Part shown: positions 9,489 to 23,700 of the stretch, piece by piece
How the letters are laid out: the number at the start of each line of letters is the position of its first letter
Position numbering within the stretch: the stretch's first letter is position 1
Assembly: GCA_025345505.1 (NCBI GenBank)
Contig: JANVCC010000014.1
Coordinates: 1,022,559 to 1,086,558, forward strand
Source: Todiramphus chloris collaris
Taxonomy: Eukaryota > Chordata > Aves > Coraciiformes > Alcedinidae
Length of the DNA stretch: 64,000 bases
Direction: 5' to 3'
Position numbers and translations under genes: made by a program
Notes under the pieces: generated by a model
Told to the model about the DNA's origin: nothing
What the model saw: the letters and a program-made list of their open reading frames with translations, nothing else
Databases searched by the model: none

Positions 9489-12400
9489 ATGGTGAGATAA
9501 AAAAATATTAGTTTTCATAATGAGACAAAAATGATTAGCACTAACGTAATTTCTGCCAGTTCTCAGGACTAAAATTAACCACGTGCACAGAATCATTTAT
9601 TTTCCAGCTAGTATGACAGTCTTAACCAGCTTTTCCAAAAAAAAAAAGAATACTGGATACAGTGTAGTCATTAGCAAAACTGCAGACATCAGAAGAGTGT
9701 CTATTGGATGGATGCTTTCTAGTGTGAACTGGCAAAGAAAGTGAACTTTTGTTCGGTTAATACTTTAAATTTTTAGAACTATCAGACTGTGGGGAAAAAG
9801 GCAGGTCTCCAGTGAACTCTTTGGATAACACTGCAAGCATATAACAATCAAGGAATGGTTCCCCTAGGTTTGTACTGCTTGTTCTCTCATTGCATGCACA
9901 CATATCCAAGTATCTGTTTGACACAGTAAGACCTGGGCTGAATAGTTTCACTGTTAGGTATTCAGTAGCTTGTATAGAAACTGTTAGTGGACTCTGTCCA
10001 AAACCTAGTGAATAGGCAGATGATGCCCACATTACTGAAACACTGCAATACCAGGAATCTTCAGGGTTGGTTCACCAAAGAAATGTAAATGTCTGGGTGT
10101 CCCTTCATCCCTTGGTGTGATTTCACAGCTGCAGGGAAAGCTAACATCAGGAAAGGCTGAATAGCCAGTAGAACATATTGTCTAATCTCTGGTTACAGGG
10201 CCTTAATTCTCCATGGCTGAATGTTTTACAAACACTAAATCTACCCACAAGGTTATTGTATATCTTTGATACTCATTTATACAAAGTTAATTTTTCCTTC
10301 TTATCACAGTACCACCTGTGTACTTGAGTTATTTCTTCATTTACTTTAGCGGGGAAAGATGAAATAGCCCAGGGCGATTATTTGCTCCCCCAGGAATTGT
10401 TAGTGGATCACATTGTATGTACTTCCTTTCCCTTGGTCTGTGAGCAAGTCTCATGTTAGGTGCAAGGAGCATTTGTGAAGACTGATACAGTGACTGATTT
10501 TTCTTCACAGCATTAGATTTGATAGCAAAAAAAAAAAAAAAAAAAGTTAAACTGAACATACATGTTCATAATGCAAAAACTATCATCTTCCTTCATAGGT
10601 GGACTCATTTAGATTCACATTAGAGATGCTGTAGTGGTTCAGCTCTACACAGGTTCTAATTAAAAATAGGGGGGAAGTATTTTGTATTATTTAATAATGT
10701 ATTTGTTAGGGTGTTAGGAATAGGTTTAAAAAAATAAATTGCCATTGCATTGGAGTGCTTCTTTGAACAATTTTGCTGCAGATTAGATTTCACAGAAATA
10801 TACAGCATTTCTAATTGCTGGCTTCATATTAGATTTGGCAAAGACTACTGCTCTGAAAAAAAAATTCTCCAGACAGGATTGTGATAAAAAGATATAACAG
10901 ATCCATATCTGAGAAGGATGATGATAGGACTGCTGATGAGAGCTGTAGTGGCTCAGTGGAGCCATCCTGTGTAAGTATGTTTACATTATACATGAATAAC
11001 TATATATAAATTCCACCTGAATATTTTTATTTTCTTGAAGCTGCAATGTACAAAATAAACCTAACAAAGGCAAGTCAAGTAACTTTTTAATCTATTTCGG
11101 AAAATAAATATAAATGGACAGACAAAACAAAATCCCAGATTTATGCAACGATTCTACCAAATGACATAATTTTTGCACAAGAAAACTTTAAAATTAATAG
11201 TTTTAACACTCAAAGCAATAGTCCCATACAATGTTTAGAGCAGAAAGCCAAGGCAGAAGTGAGGTAAAGTTCAGAAAAGAGGCAAAGCAGAGACTAGAAA
11301 ATCATTTCAAGATATGGATATAAATGTGGAGAAGAAGACAATGACTGGAAGGAAGGTTGGATCATGAAGCAAAGACATGAGGCAGAGCTGGTATAGGAAG
11401 ATAGACTGGAGCAAAAATGGAGAGAGCCAGCACTCTTGCTGAAAGAACCTTATATGGGTTTCAGCTGGAAGACTATTCAAGTCCTTCTTGTGGCCGCCGA
11501 AACCATATTTGCAGTACTCAACAGAAGAATAACTTTAGTGTTGAAAGAGGTCATCATCTAGGGACAAACTCTAGGTTCCATGGAGAAGAATGTGGAGGGA
11601 TGGGCTTAAATGATCTCGTGGAAGAAAAAGGCATTTTGGCAATCTTTATTCAGATCTATATTGCTAGTAAGTTAGTAAACATATTAAATTTGGACTTACC
11701 TATTTTGCTTTGCATGATAGGAACAAGAGGATTTTGTTAACTAGTTCTGCATGTGAAAGTGGAGGAGCTTGAGGAAGGAAAATACAATCTAGAATCCAAG
11801 AATATCTCAAGGATAAATTTTCTTTGCAGGAACAGCAAGCATGTTAAAGAGTAAAAAATATATGCTGTTCCCAAATAAGAACCCAAAAGGCTCATTTTAT
11901 TAAACACATTCTTTTAGTCATGGACTAGCCTGGAAATCGCTGTGAAAATGGAAAAGGTATTATGTAAATACTAGAATATCAATTAATACCTTTTTTCCAA
12001 ATACAAGAGAACTAATTGCCACAGTGTTTCACACTATGCTTTTCCCAAAGAACTTCCACTAGAAAGAAATGGAAATGAATGGTGAACAATTCACTTGCTT
12101 GAAAGTCTAGATTCTAGAAAGGTGAATGTTTAAAAGGGCCGTTTTCCATCTATTAAATTCTGATTAATAATTTATTTATAAATTGTATAGATGGTATTTT
12201 ATGGAGCGTCTTTATTCATCCAACAAATATATTAATTTGTTGAGCTTAATCCGGAAAAAAAAAAGATGTGGTTTTTTTTTTTTTTTAATTGGATTTTATT
12301 TTAAGCAGACTGAATGAACTAAACATCAGTTGCATGTAAAAGTCTCATAAAAATAAAAATCTCCTCCAAGTACTTAATAAGGACTTGCCAAGATAGCTGC

Positions 12401-15110
12401 AGTTTGCACAGTGTTGAGTCTTTGCTGTGAGCAGCAGAAATATTACTTTGCATTGGCCTCTAGTTATCATTGCTCTTTGTGCAACAGTGTTCTCATACTC
12501 TGATGAAATTCCTGAAAGGATGAATTCCCAGCATGGTGGTTAATAATCTGTGTTCCATGATTAATATTTATTTGCAAATGAAATTAATTACATTCACAGT
12601 ATCTCCAGTTCTACAACCCCTATTTCTCTATTGGAAATATCAGTGGAAGAACCTAATGTCTCATACATCTGTGACTGGCAATGTTGGTATATGAACAAAC
12701 TAACAGCATTACAGAATCAAATGAGGCTAAAATAAACCACTTTGAAGACAGTGACTTTTTTGATCTGACAAAGTAATTGATGTACTTTAATTCTGGACCT
12801 CAAGGTATGACTGATGTGGTCATATAATGATAATGTGTCTGTCAAACACCACTACCACCAAACTCTTAATCCTGTAGTTGAAATGGCCATTACTTTTTAC
12901 CTCCTTCTGAGGTGAAAATGATCAAGAAGACCTTGCAAACAGGCCATTCTAGTAAAAACATACCAGTCACAAAATATAAAACTGGTATTTGGATTGCTTT
13001 GCATCAGAACACTGGCTACCATCGTCCTTATTAGTTAAAAAGCTTGAACTGAAGTATCCTGGCCTAGAAATGATGAAGAGCTCATTGAGAAAATGCCCGT
13101 GTTTTTACAGAGTATGAAGAATAATGCTATGAATTTTAGATTTAAAAGACTCTTTAAAAGATTTTATAAAGGTGTGGAAAGCAACATAGACTGAGTAGCT
13201 TGTGATGTAAGCATAAAATGAATTCATGATAGGAAAATGCATGTAAACTTGGTGTTCACAAGTTTGGACTTGATGACACTTTTCTCAGTGCCTACACGTC
13301 ATGATGATTGGACTTTACTTTTGACAAGCTGTAAGTATGTGAATGTGAATTTGTCTTTTAGGATCTTTCAGGAGAGATTTACTATTGACACTTTAAGAGT
13401 CCCAAATTTTATCAGTACTGATTCAAATAAATCTGTCTGACAACAGATGAAAACTATCAGTTAAAAAGAGAAACTCACTGATATGGTCAATCATTTCTGT
13501 TTGTAGACCTCTTCAATAGACTGCTTCAGCAGAGCCTGGCTGTTCTACTTTCTTTCCATGCCAAGATGGTATTTCAGTCATGTATTATATTTAATGGGAC
13601 TATTTATTTGCAGCTTATCTTTACAGTACTCATCGACGTGCAATTTCAGGCCAGCTGGTGTCAGTTCAGATCACTGCGGTATGTCTATCTATTAAGATTC
13701 AGGCTAGCAATATAGAGGGTGATCTATTTTTGTTAACAACTGGCAGTTACTATTAATGATACCTGGAAAGACCGGTCATCATTTCTTTGTATTATGCTAA
13801 TAGGTGTGTAGAAACTGATTAGGGCATCCAGCCAGTTATACTGGAGAAACCTGACCTGAAGAATAGATACAGACTGTAGTTGCTGGTGTTTATATTTCCC
13901 AGTGATACAATGAGCAATGACTTCTTCCATGACCTCAATTTTGATCAAGACAGTTGGTATCAGTCTAAACAGTTGCATTTGGATTGTTACTGATCATTAG
14001 AAGTCATTGGTGATTAACTGACTTTAGTTTATAGATAGACAGAAAAGCTGATACTGGCAACAGTTTTCTGCTGGTAAAAATGTTTGCCCAACCTTGATGT
14101 CTGGTAGATAAAATAACATATTTTAATAAAGAGATTATATTACCTGCTTTCTGACAGTCCCGAAGTCTGAATTTTCAGCTTCTTTTGATTTTTAAACAAT
14201 TTTATTTCAGGCCACCTGTGTTGACAAGTGCCCAGTAGAGATATCAAATATTGTGAGATGATTTTTTCAGCAGATATTGCAAATAAGAATCTGCTGTACA
14301 GTGTCATCAGATATGCTTACTAAGGAAAAAAATAGATGTTATTTGGTTTCAAGTTTAGAAAACTGGCAATTCAGCACATCAACCAAACCTAGAAGACCTG
14401 AGAAAGTGACTGAAAATCCCAAGGAATAAGTAATAATGAAAGAACCACTTAAAGGAATGGAAAGCTCTGTTTGGATAAATGACAGCTAAGTGACATTTTT
14501 CCTCAGTTTCCATGGGTGCATGGCACAGTCAAATCCTGCCCACTCTGATCGTTCACTATTAACATTGCTCATCTGATGGACACGTTGAGAGGAACAGCTG
14601 TTTGTGATACTGCGTTGTACACAGTTTTGCTTAAAGGAGATCACACCAATGGCATTTGCCGTGCTCTCTCAATATGGTGAATATCTGCAGCTGACTGTCA
14701 ACCTAGTAAAGCAAAAAGCAAAATGTAGTGTGGAGCAAAAATTATGAATCAGAGTGTGGACATATTCTATTTATAACTTTCCTGTTAGAGATACACACTC
14801 CAGGAAAAGATATGGGCAAATGCTACTTATAAATCCTTGTTCAGTATCTCTGTTGATCCTATTTCAATGCCTAACTCCCTGGTTGAAGAATGAAATGTTA
14901 TCAGAGTGAACTACTGCTTGTTCAGCTTCTTTTTAACAACTGCTCACTCATACTTTCCATAACTTAACTTGTAAAAGCAAAAATGGATAGCAACTTCCAG
15001 CCTGACTTCCCAAGTCTCAAGATTTGTTCTCAAAAAGAACTTGTGCACCAATATGTAACAGCGCCATCTGATGTTATCAACAATTAAAAAATATTAAAGC
15101 TAGGGGCATA
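9489..15110. other. Unassigned AT-rich stretch
   Basis: No gene or repeat family is recognised. Homopolymer runs occur at 10527-10545 (A) and 12272-12286 (T). Two short intervals on the plus strand, 13289-13330 and 13614-13678, are bounded by good splice-like signals and are treated as weak candidate exons in the findings. Open frames here, such as 11417-11740 on the plus strand, have no recognisable domain. Confidence 0.5.
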
Positions 15111-15397
15111 GCATCATAGAATGTTAGAGTTTGGAAAGAACCTCTGGAGATCATTGAGTCCAACCCCCCTGCCAGAGCAGGATCACCTAGGGCATGGCAC
15201 TCAAGATTGCATCCAGACAGGTTTTGAAAGTCTCCAGAGAAGGTGACTCTACAACCTCTCTGGGCAGCCTGTTCCAGTGCTCTGTCACCCCCACAGTAAA
15301 AAACTACCTTCTCATGTTGAGGTGGAACCTTCTTTGCTCAAGTTTATACCCATTGTTCCTTGTCCTATTGTTGGGCACTACAGAAGAGAGATTGGCT
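15111..15397 (-). mobile_element. CR1 LINE, 5'-truncated 3' end
   Basis: On the plus strand the copy begins with one ATCATAGAAT octamer-type unit, the CR1 3' end read in reverse. It then follows the copy at 32039-32336 almost base for base: the segment read in reverse as a Thr-Pro-rich untranslated end, then the end of ORF2. It stops abruptly at GGCT (15394-15397), which is 5' truncation. Near-identical 10-11 base words flank it: GCTAGGGGCAT at 15099-15109 and GCTAGGGCAT at 15395-15404. These could be a target duplication or microhomology at the integration site. The 75-codon plus-strand frame here is antisense to the element and is not a gene. Confidence 0.93.
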
Positions 15398-16045
15398 AGG
15401 GCATTATTCCTCACAAACTAAATGACAGTACATCAGTCCTCAGAAATATTCCTGAGTGTTCTGTATTTTATATATTATCAGTTTCAAGCTGATAATACTG
15501 TTGACTTGACCAAAAAAAAAAAATAAAATAGTTCTTTATGCAGAAATCAAGTTTCTTGTTAATTTCCACTTTAGTGTGGTCATTGTTTAATATTTTCTAA
15601 GTGTTTGTTTCTTCTCTTTGAAAGCAGTAGACAAACATACGAATAACACTTTTTCTTAACTATCTTGAATATTTTTTAGAACACTGGTAGTGTATTAACA
15701 TATAGAAAATAATGGTGCAAACTTATAAGCTAATTAAATAGAAAGGTTGCATGTGTACAACAGAGAAGGTAAAACAAATTACATGGTATCAAACCTGAGT
15801 TCTTTTCATATTGGCAATAAATTCACCGGCTATGTTATACTTTCAGCGTATGAGAGAGAACATGGAGTGGCAAAACCTTTGCTCTGCTTTTATCAAAACA
15901 ATTGCTATATGAAACAAGAAATTGTCACTGTGTGTGGCAGCAATTTTTCATTTAACTAGTGAATACTGTCTTCCACTTAAGGTATTTGAAACAGAGTCCA
16001 AAAGATGTTTACTGGTGAATTTATAGCTGTGAGAACACAAACTAT

Positions 16046-16215
16046 TTGAATATTTATATTAAAATATTATATATTTTTATATATATAAATATATTTTATA
16101 TATACTAATAATATCTATATTATAATATAATTGTATAATTATATAATAAATATATTATTTATATATAAATAATCTATATTTATATTTAGTATTATATATT
16201 AAAATATTATATAAT
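16046..16215. repeat. AT-only palindromic low-complexity block
   Basis: About 170 bases consist almost entirely of A and T with many TATATA and AATATATT words. A 19-base AT word (TATATTAAAATATTATATA) occurs at both ends, at 16055-16073 and 16195-16213, as a direct repeat. Many self-complementary segments lie between. It could form hairpins or cruciforms and may be unstable. It is not a coding or RNA gene. Confidence 0.85.
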
Positions 16216-18831
16216 TACTATTGTCTTGCATATATCTTTACTGAAGCAAACAGATCAAAAATGGACAGAAAGCAGTCAAGAAGGACGGATACTGCCTTCA
16301 TAGAAAGTACAATTTTTGAATATTCAACGTAAAATTGAAATAAGTTTATCTGCAATTATTACTTCTTGAGCTGTGATCCAGTGTGAAGGTTGTGTACATC
16401 CACAGTTACATTGGAAACCCCTACAGTTAAAATAGATTTCTATAGAAAAAGTTTTTTGTTGATCTGGTGGATTATTCTTTATAGGTTGAGTTAGCACTGG
16501 GTCTACATAGCCTTTCCTTCGACTGATGACAGAAGTAACTGATGGATGCTGTTAATGCTAGCAAGAGCCTGTTCCATAGGGGATATGAAGGAGCTCCCAT
16601 GAAACCTGAGTTTGAACTAAACCTTCTTTAAATTAAGCTTTAAACAACTGTTTATCTTCTGAGAGAATTTTCATGGAAAAATGAATTACCCAAAACAAAC
16701 TTTAGGCTGTTAGCTGGTCATCTGGGCTAAAAAAAAAAAAAATCCAACCAAAAACAAAAACAAAACAATGCAAGTTTGTGGGAAGCTATATGAGCCTTTT
16801 GTGATCTCTTTAAAAGCTTCTCAGACATTAGAACTGGGACAGATGAAGGCTAGTCTAAAACATGCCAGGGCCCATGGCCACTCAGAGACTTCACATCCAT
16901 ACAGTTAAGTCCTGGAACCCCTTGGGCTAATGCAGGAATAGCAAGTTATCTGCAGCCCTGTTTCTCTCTTGTTAGTGTTTGTCAGCCCTTCTTCTGGGCC
17001 CCACCTTTGTATCTAGGGCACCGGAACTTGTTGACAATGGCAGCTGAGTCAGTACAAAGCTCAACTAGGGCTTTCAGTTAGAGAAAAAAGGACATCCATC
17101 TACTCATTTTTGCACTTCTTGACCTGGATATGGAAGCAACTGACCCTTAGCTTACAACCCTCTCGTTGCAAAAGACATCCCATGGGAATAAATTATTCTG
17201 CAATGGAGGAATACCAAGTCCAGTGTCTCTATAAGTGCATCTGAACACTCCCTGCACAAGGTGCAGTGAGAGGCATCAGCATCTACGTCAGGAACAGTCA
17301 GTACTTTCTGCACATTGTTCCTTGATGTGTTCATCTGACTGTGATTGAATCCCTAATGAGACTGCCAAGAGTAATAGTTATTCTCAGCCACACTCATAAA
17401 ACCGATTAAACAGAGCAGTTTAAAAAAGGGAAATAGACTAGACCAATATTACTGTTTTCACTTCTACCATACTAATTTTCCTCTGTTCAAAACAATAAAT
17501 ATAACTTTGTTCTGCAGACAGAAGAATTCCAGCAGAACTGAGATGTATTCTGTAAAATCAATATTAATCATTTTCAAATCGTTTTCTTGTTGACTTTCTG
17601 AGGACAGCAAGAAATCCTTAGGGCAACTTATGCACAGCACAAACAAAATGTTCAACAAGTAAATATGTTTGGTGGGTTTTGCCTCTTACATTTCACATTT
17701 GACCTTTAAAATGCTATTGTCATTTATTCACATAAAGGGCCAGACCATAAAATGTGACAAATAACCAATACCTAAGTCACGCTTGTGTTGTAGAATTCTG
17801 AAACTACTTAGGAATTTCATTAAATGACCAATATGTTGGTTTAAAGGTTTTATTACCTTATTTTGGGATTTCTTGATTGCTGCTAATAAGCTGCAAACCA
17901 TACAAACATGAAAAAACCCACCACAATTTTTGTCCCCGAGCACAATTAAGTAACAGAAAATAAAGTCCAGATGTGTAATTTGGGCTGGATACTCTTTCCA
18001 ACAGATAAACTGTTTTTATTTTACTGAGCATCCTCAAAGTGTTATCAAGACTCCTCTCACGCTGCTTTTACAATGATGGGTTATTCATAGCAGTGATTGT
18101 GTCCTAGGGAGAGGATTATTTTGCTCCTGTTCTATGAAGAGTCCGCTTCAGATCACAGTTTCAAAATGAGAATACTATCAGAGTAGTTAAAGAAAACATA
18201 AAAAGTCTGAAATTTAATCAAATTATATGAGCATCAATCTAATCACTGTAAAGAAATAAAAAGCATGTTAAATATTGCTACTAATTGCTACTATCTTTCT
18301 CTCTCATCCTGGGGTAAAATCTTGGTAATTGGGCTACCTCAGGTTTTTGGCAATATGCTACAGTAACAGTAGAAGCTTTTGCATCACTTAGCCATCAGAA
18401 ACTACTGTCTTCACTTCCCTTCTGTGCATCCCTCTGAAGGCTGATTTGCTCCTCAAGGGCAGTTTGTCTGTATAACAATTTTACTGAGATAAGAAGGTGT
18501 ATTGTGAGTAAGGAAATAAATAGAGTCAATGAAATAATGCTTGTTTAATATGCCTGCATTTATATTTTGTGCAAATGAAATGAGACAGGAAGATCTTGAA
18601 TAATGTTACGGAAACAAAACAATAATACATATATTTTCCCCAGAGCATGCTGTGGCTCTGATCCCAGAATCATATTTCTAGCCTCCACATTGTACTCATA
18701 TATAGAGAGGAACTACCTGTGTCATCATCATTGTCTCCCATTTGATTTTGCAACTTTTGGAACATTAAGGAATCTAATATTTTTTTGTTCAGACATGCTA
18801 TCCTCATCTGTGATGTGATAGGTGAACACAC

Positions 18832-18856
18832 GTGATCATGCACACATCATGATCAC
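18832..18856. repeat. Perfect 9-bp inverted repeat
   Basis: GTGATCATG (18832-18840) and CATGATCAC (18848-18856) are perfect reverse complements separated by a 7-base loop (CACACAT). Each arm contains the palindrome TGATCA. It may be a chance hairpin or a dimeric factor site; the sequence does not decide. Confidence 0.7.
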
Positions 18857-20734
18857 ACAGAACTTTGAATCAGTGTTTTTTTTTTCCAAGCTTGTATATC
18901 AGAGGACATGAGAATTTTTAATTGACTTTTGATGGTTTATCAAACAACTTAATAAACATAAAGATGTTATATTTTCAGAGCATCCTTGCGTCAGATATGA
19001 TAAGCCATATCTATTATGTATTGAAAAAATATTTGTCTTCCACTGGGCAGTGGAAGAGCTAGAGCTGCTTCTCATCAATTTCCTTCACAGTTTTCTTGGA
19101 TATTATTTCACTAGCAAGCCTATGTTGTCTGGCATATCAGTGTTATCATGGATAAGGATGAAAAGATTTCAACAGAGTAATTGAAGAATAACATGGGTAG
19201 CTACTGGGATTATTTTTTTTTTAACATTTTGGCCATATCCCATCTTTCTGCTTTTTAATTATTTTAAAGAGCACCTTTAACATATATTGAGACAGAGAGA
19301 TATATTCTCTTCAAAGCATGGAATTACAGGCTGCAGTTTTATAGCTCACGGCAAGCAACCTAGAAGACTTATTAATACTTGATGAATCCCTCCCAATGTC
19401 TCAGCGGTGAGGAGAAGACAAACAACCTTCTGGATGATTGATGCTGTGCCTGCCTATGAAGAACTTTAAAGAATGATTCTTACTTACAAAAGTCTGTAAA
19501 AAAGCCCCAGTCTGGCCATCATCCTGCAGCAGCAATAGTGGAGGCTGAGTGGAGATGCAATCTCTGCTCTATTGTACAATGGAAAGTGCATTAAGCACAT
19601 GATGTAATACCAGCAGCAAGGTTTTCAGCCCTTCGTCTGTGCCTCCTCCCCAACCACAACACTCCCCAAGTCTCCATGGCACACATCATGTCCTGGCAAT
19701 GTGTGCTTGCATACCTGTGCCAGGCTGAAGGCTGCAGTGTGGGGCAGGTGGGGGTGGCTTACCTTCAGCTTCTCTGCTGTGGGCATGGGGCAGAGGGGCA
19801 GAACTGCCAAGGGGGACAACAAGGTCTTGTGTGTCACCACCTTAGGACATTCAGGAGCTGTGTAAGGTGCGCTAAAGCCTAAAAATGCCTTTCCTGAGAT
19901 CTTGAGGGTATTCTGGGAGGTTTAAGTTTCCCACTTCAGACACATCATAACTGAAGCAAACAAATGTCAAAGATGTATATGGGTCCTGAAGCCCAATCAC
20001 GGTTGAGCTAAGAAGTATATGAATGAAAATTAACATTTTCACCACACTTAACTATTGTTTCCTATCTGAACTTTGTAATTCCAAAGACTGTTATTCCCAT
20101 GTTGCATTGTTTTCTCCTCTAAATCATAGACTCTCTCTGTCTCCTGTGCAGCTGGTTTCCTTCTGCTCTGTTTCTTCTTGCTCTCCTCAGATGCCCTGAC
20201 ATATATATCCTTTGTCAGATGAAACACATGGTTGGACTTACTAAGAGATCTACTGTGTGCCTGTCTGACCCCTAGAAATCAGGCTTGAGAGATCCTTACC
20301 TAAGCATGATGCCACATGGGCAGAGGACCACACAGCTTTCCTGCAATTTGATTGTTCATAGAAAATTGGTGTGGTTTGCAGTCTTTTAGCGGAAAAAGGC
20401 TATGAGATAGTTGAAGCAAACAGAATATATTTTCTTCCAAATGAAATTTTCAGTCACATGGACATCACACAGAGTCCCTCATACTAAATAGACTCCCTAA
20501 ACTGCACATGGGCTCCTCAAACTACAGGAGCCAAATTGCAACTCTGCTTTGTAACCCATCTGCCAAGTCTACCTCAAAAGGATACTAGTAATATGTATTT
20601 AAAAGGTTTTCAACTTTTTCAACTTCAAACAGGAACAGTTTAAAAAAAAAAAAAAATTAGTTAATGCATCTAAGCACATAAATTTGCCTTTTTCTTACTT
20701 CATTTTGTTTTTGTAATCACAACATATTTGAGCC

Positions 20735-20754
20735 AAAAAAAAAAAAAAAAAAAA
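20735..20754. repeat. Poly(A) tract, 20 bases
   Basis: An uninterrupted run of 20 A lies in AT-rich DNA. No processed gene copy or flanking duplication is visible next to it, so it is read as a simple homopolymer. Confidence 0.8.
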
Positions 20755-23700
20755 CCTCCACTTCCCACTCCAGGGCATAATGAATTATTGATTAAGGCAG
20801 CTAGATCGGTATGAATCCATATAGGAAGCCAAAAGTAAATCAGTAAATGAAAGGGTTTAAAATATATATTTAGAAAAAGACACTTTGGCAAATGCTGAAA
20901 TGAATATTGGACAGAAAAATATCTAACCATCTGAATCACGATCCCTAACTGTCAGGTCAGTCTCTAATCTAAATAAATTGCAATTTAGACTCTGAATTAC
21001 ATCGGCAAATGAATTCAGCAAAGAAAGAAGCTTGTAGAAGAGCTAACACTGAAAATGTGACAGCATTTAAATTCTGATCATGTGAAAAAAAAAAAACCAA
21101 ACTTGTTATATAAACCAGACAAAGGATTTGTGAAGAATAGAAAGATTGAAATGCCTTTCCTCCATAATAGCATAAAATGAATGTCCACCAAAATCAGTGC
21201 TTGTACATGGATAATTCATAACCAGAAAAATGTGAAGTTCTCCAGTTAACAGTTTTTCTCATGTCTGAAAGGCGGTATGTTGGGATAAAGGGAAATTTAT
21301 TTGGCATGCACTGCACTAGCGTGTAAATTATAGTGAATGGACCAAACCCATCCTTAACTTAAAGAAGTGCAGCTTCTGTTTTGCACAATGCTGCTACCCA
21401 CTCATGTATTATTTAACCTAAACCTTTCTTTAAAAAAAAAAAGAAGAAAAGAAAAAAGCAGAAAATATAGAAGTTATTTCATTTCAGAGAATTTTCAATG
21501 TATTAAAAGTTGTCCCATATTCCCCTGATTGCAATGACTTCTGCTGCTCTCCTGTGTCTCCTGTAGTTTTCAAAATGTGCAAAAAAAGCATAGGCTCATA
21601 ATGCTTTCAGTGATGATAAATCAGAAAAATAAGCAAAGAAAACAACAAAAATACCCTATAAGCCACCCACCTTATAGCCAAACTCTAAGGCAACTTTGTA
21701 TCAAGAAAATGTGAAGCATATGCTTAAAATATTAATTTTTTTTCATTGCCTTACAGAAAAACCATACATCAACACTCTTCTGCTTAAGAAAACATCAAAT
21801 CTGTAATTCTATTCATAGAATAATCAGGAACTACTAATATTCCAGCCAGTTATCATATTCAGCAAACACCAATCTGAATTTTTGAAAGGAAAATATAAAA
21901 CAAGGAACATATATAAAACCTCCCAGACTTGTTAAATACTCTATAAATGGTCATACTACACTAGAAAGTTATGCTTAAAATAACTGAAAAGCTATGAATC
22001 ATATGTTGAGAGATCCACAGGGTATTTCTGCATGGCAGGGCATGGAAGAGGGCTCAACAGAATGCCTGCATGAATCACTGCCCATCATCTGGGGCAGACG
22101 ATGTGCTGGAGCACCTCAGGCCTCCATCCTTTATCTGACTTCACAGCTTACTGCCATAGTTGAAAAGAGTCAGGAATTTTCTCCTAAATGATATACAGGA
22201 AAGTTTAGAAGTTGTTAAGGCTGTGGTATTTCAGAGGACATTTGGTCAAACTCAGACATGAGCTTTTTTTTTCTTATTATTTTAATGGCATAAGTTGTTT
22301 GGATCACTTCAGAATAAATGGTTTTCTCAAACAGTATCCACAGATGAAATTGTTTCTCAATTGCAAGAGTTAAGAGGCTGTCAAAATCATACAGAGACTA
22401 ATGAAAATTAATGCCTACTTGGGAGTTTACATGAAGACTAGTAAGACTATCAGTCCCAATCCTTAAGTAAATCATAAATGTGTCATAACATCTTTAGAGA
22501 TTAAATGTGTTTCTACTCTGAAAATGGATTCTGTCAAATAGAACTATAGTATTATGTGTATTCTGTAACTCAACATTTTTGTAGTTCTTTGATTTATATA
22601 CACATTAAAAGGAGTATATGTTTCTTCTAACTGCAAGTTAAAATTCTTCAGTGGGATGTGAAATTTAATTTGATTTCTTTCACCGTTTGAAAACTACAGT
22701 AGATACAGGAAAGTAGCAGAAGACATTGTAATCAAGAAAAAATGGGATGACAAGTAATCAAAATAAGATTAAGTGAAATGTCAAACAAAAGAAAATCACT
22801 TTGGAATGTTATGTTGACAAAAAAATGGGTGGAAGATTTTCAGGACAGAAATATTTTATCTTCAAGCCTGGAATAAAATCCTCCTGTTTTAGATTTTGGA
22901 CCTGAATCTTTGTCCAAAATTTAGAGAGCTTTTGTCTTCATAGTTGTTGGTCCAAATGCTCAGTTTCTCACTTCCTTACAGATGGTCATGTGTAAGCTTT
23001 CCGTTTATCTCTAATCAACCAAATATAATAAAACTAACATTTTGTGTCCTCTTTATTCTGCTTGAAGTTTCTATTGTGGAGAGAAGAGTTCTTTGACCAT
23101 CATATTTTTCCGTCACTGAGAAACTGACCTATGCACAGAGTTTGTAGGTTTTGGTTTTATCTTCTAAGCTTTAATTAAATTATTATGGCCTGTAGGAAAA
23201 CACAACATAGTTAGAATTCACTTTGCAAAGATGAGAGGGAAACAAGTATCCCTAGAGGTCATGAATCAATTAATAAAAGCAAAACAACAGCTAAACATTG
23301 CTCTGTTAGGGAATACAGTGAATTTCATTTAACATAGATGAGCAATGAGCAAAGGAAATTTAATGACGTAAAGGAAATCTTATCTCCAAGAAGTTATGCA
23401 ATTATGCAAATAAGGAAATGATGTTTTAAAAAGTAACTCAAAGCATGCAAGAATCTCTGACCTTACACTTTTATAAATCAAGTGATAATGATAGTTCACA
23501 GTAGTAAACCAAATACTAATGATGATGGATGTTATAGTGCATATAGCAGAGTCACACTATAAAGCTTCTCAGGCAAATTAAATTCTGAGAATAAAATCAA
23601 TAAAAGGGAAGAAGATATTAACATAAGCCATCAAAATAATTAGAAATAAAACTAGTCACCACATGTATAAGAGGAATAACATAAAGAATATCCATTTTAT

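Noticed and set aside
8908-9489. 193-codon minus-strand open frame
   Set aside because: It runs antisense across the whole CpG-rich LTR, including its TATA-like box and polyadenylation signal. High G+C lowers stop frequency, so it is not a gene.
20735-20754. Poly(A) run as the tail of a processed pseudogene
   Set aside because: The adjacent sequence shows no gene-derived content and no target duplication; the same holds for the runs at 1507, 5703, 10527 and 39181.
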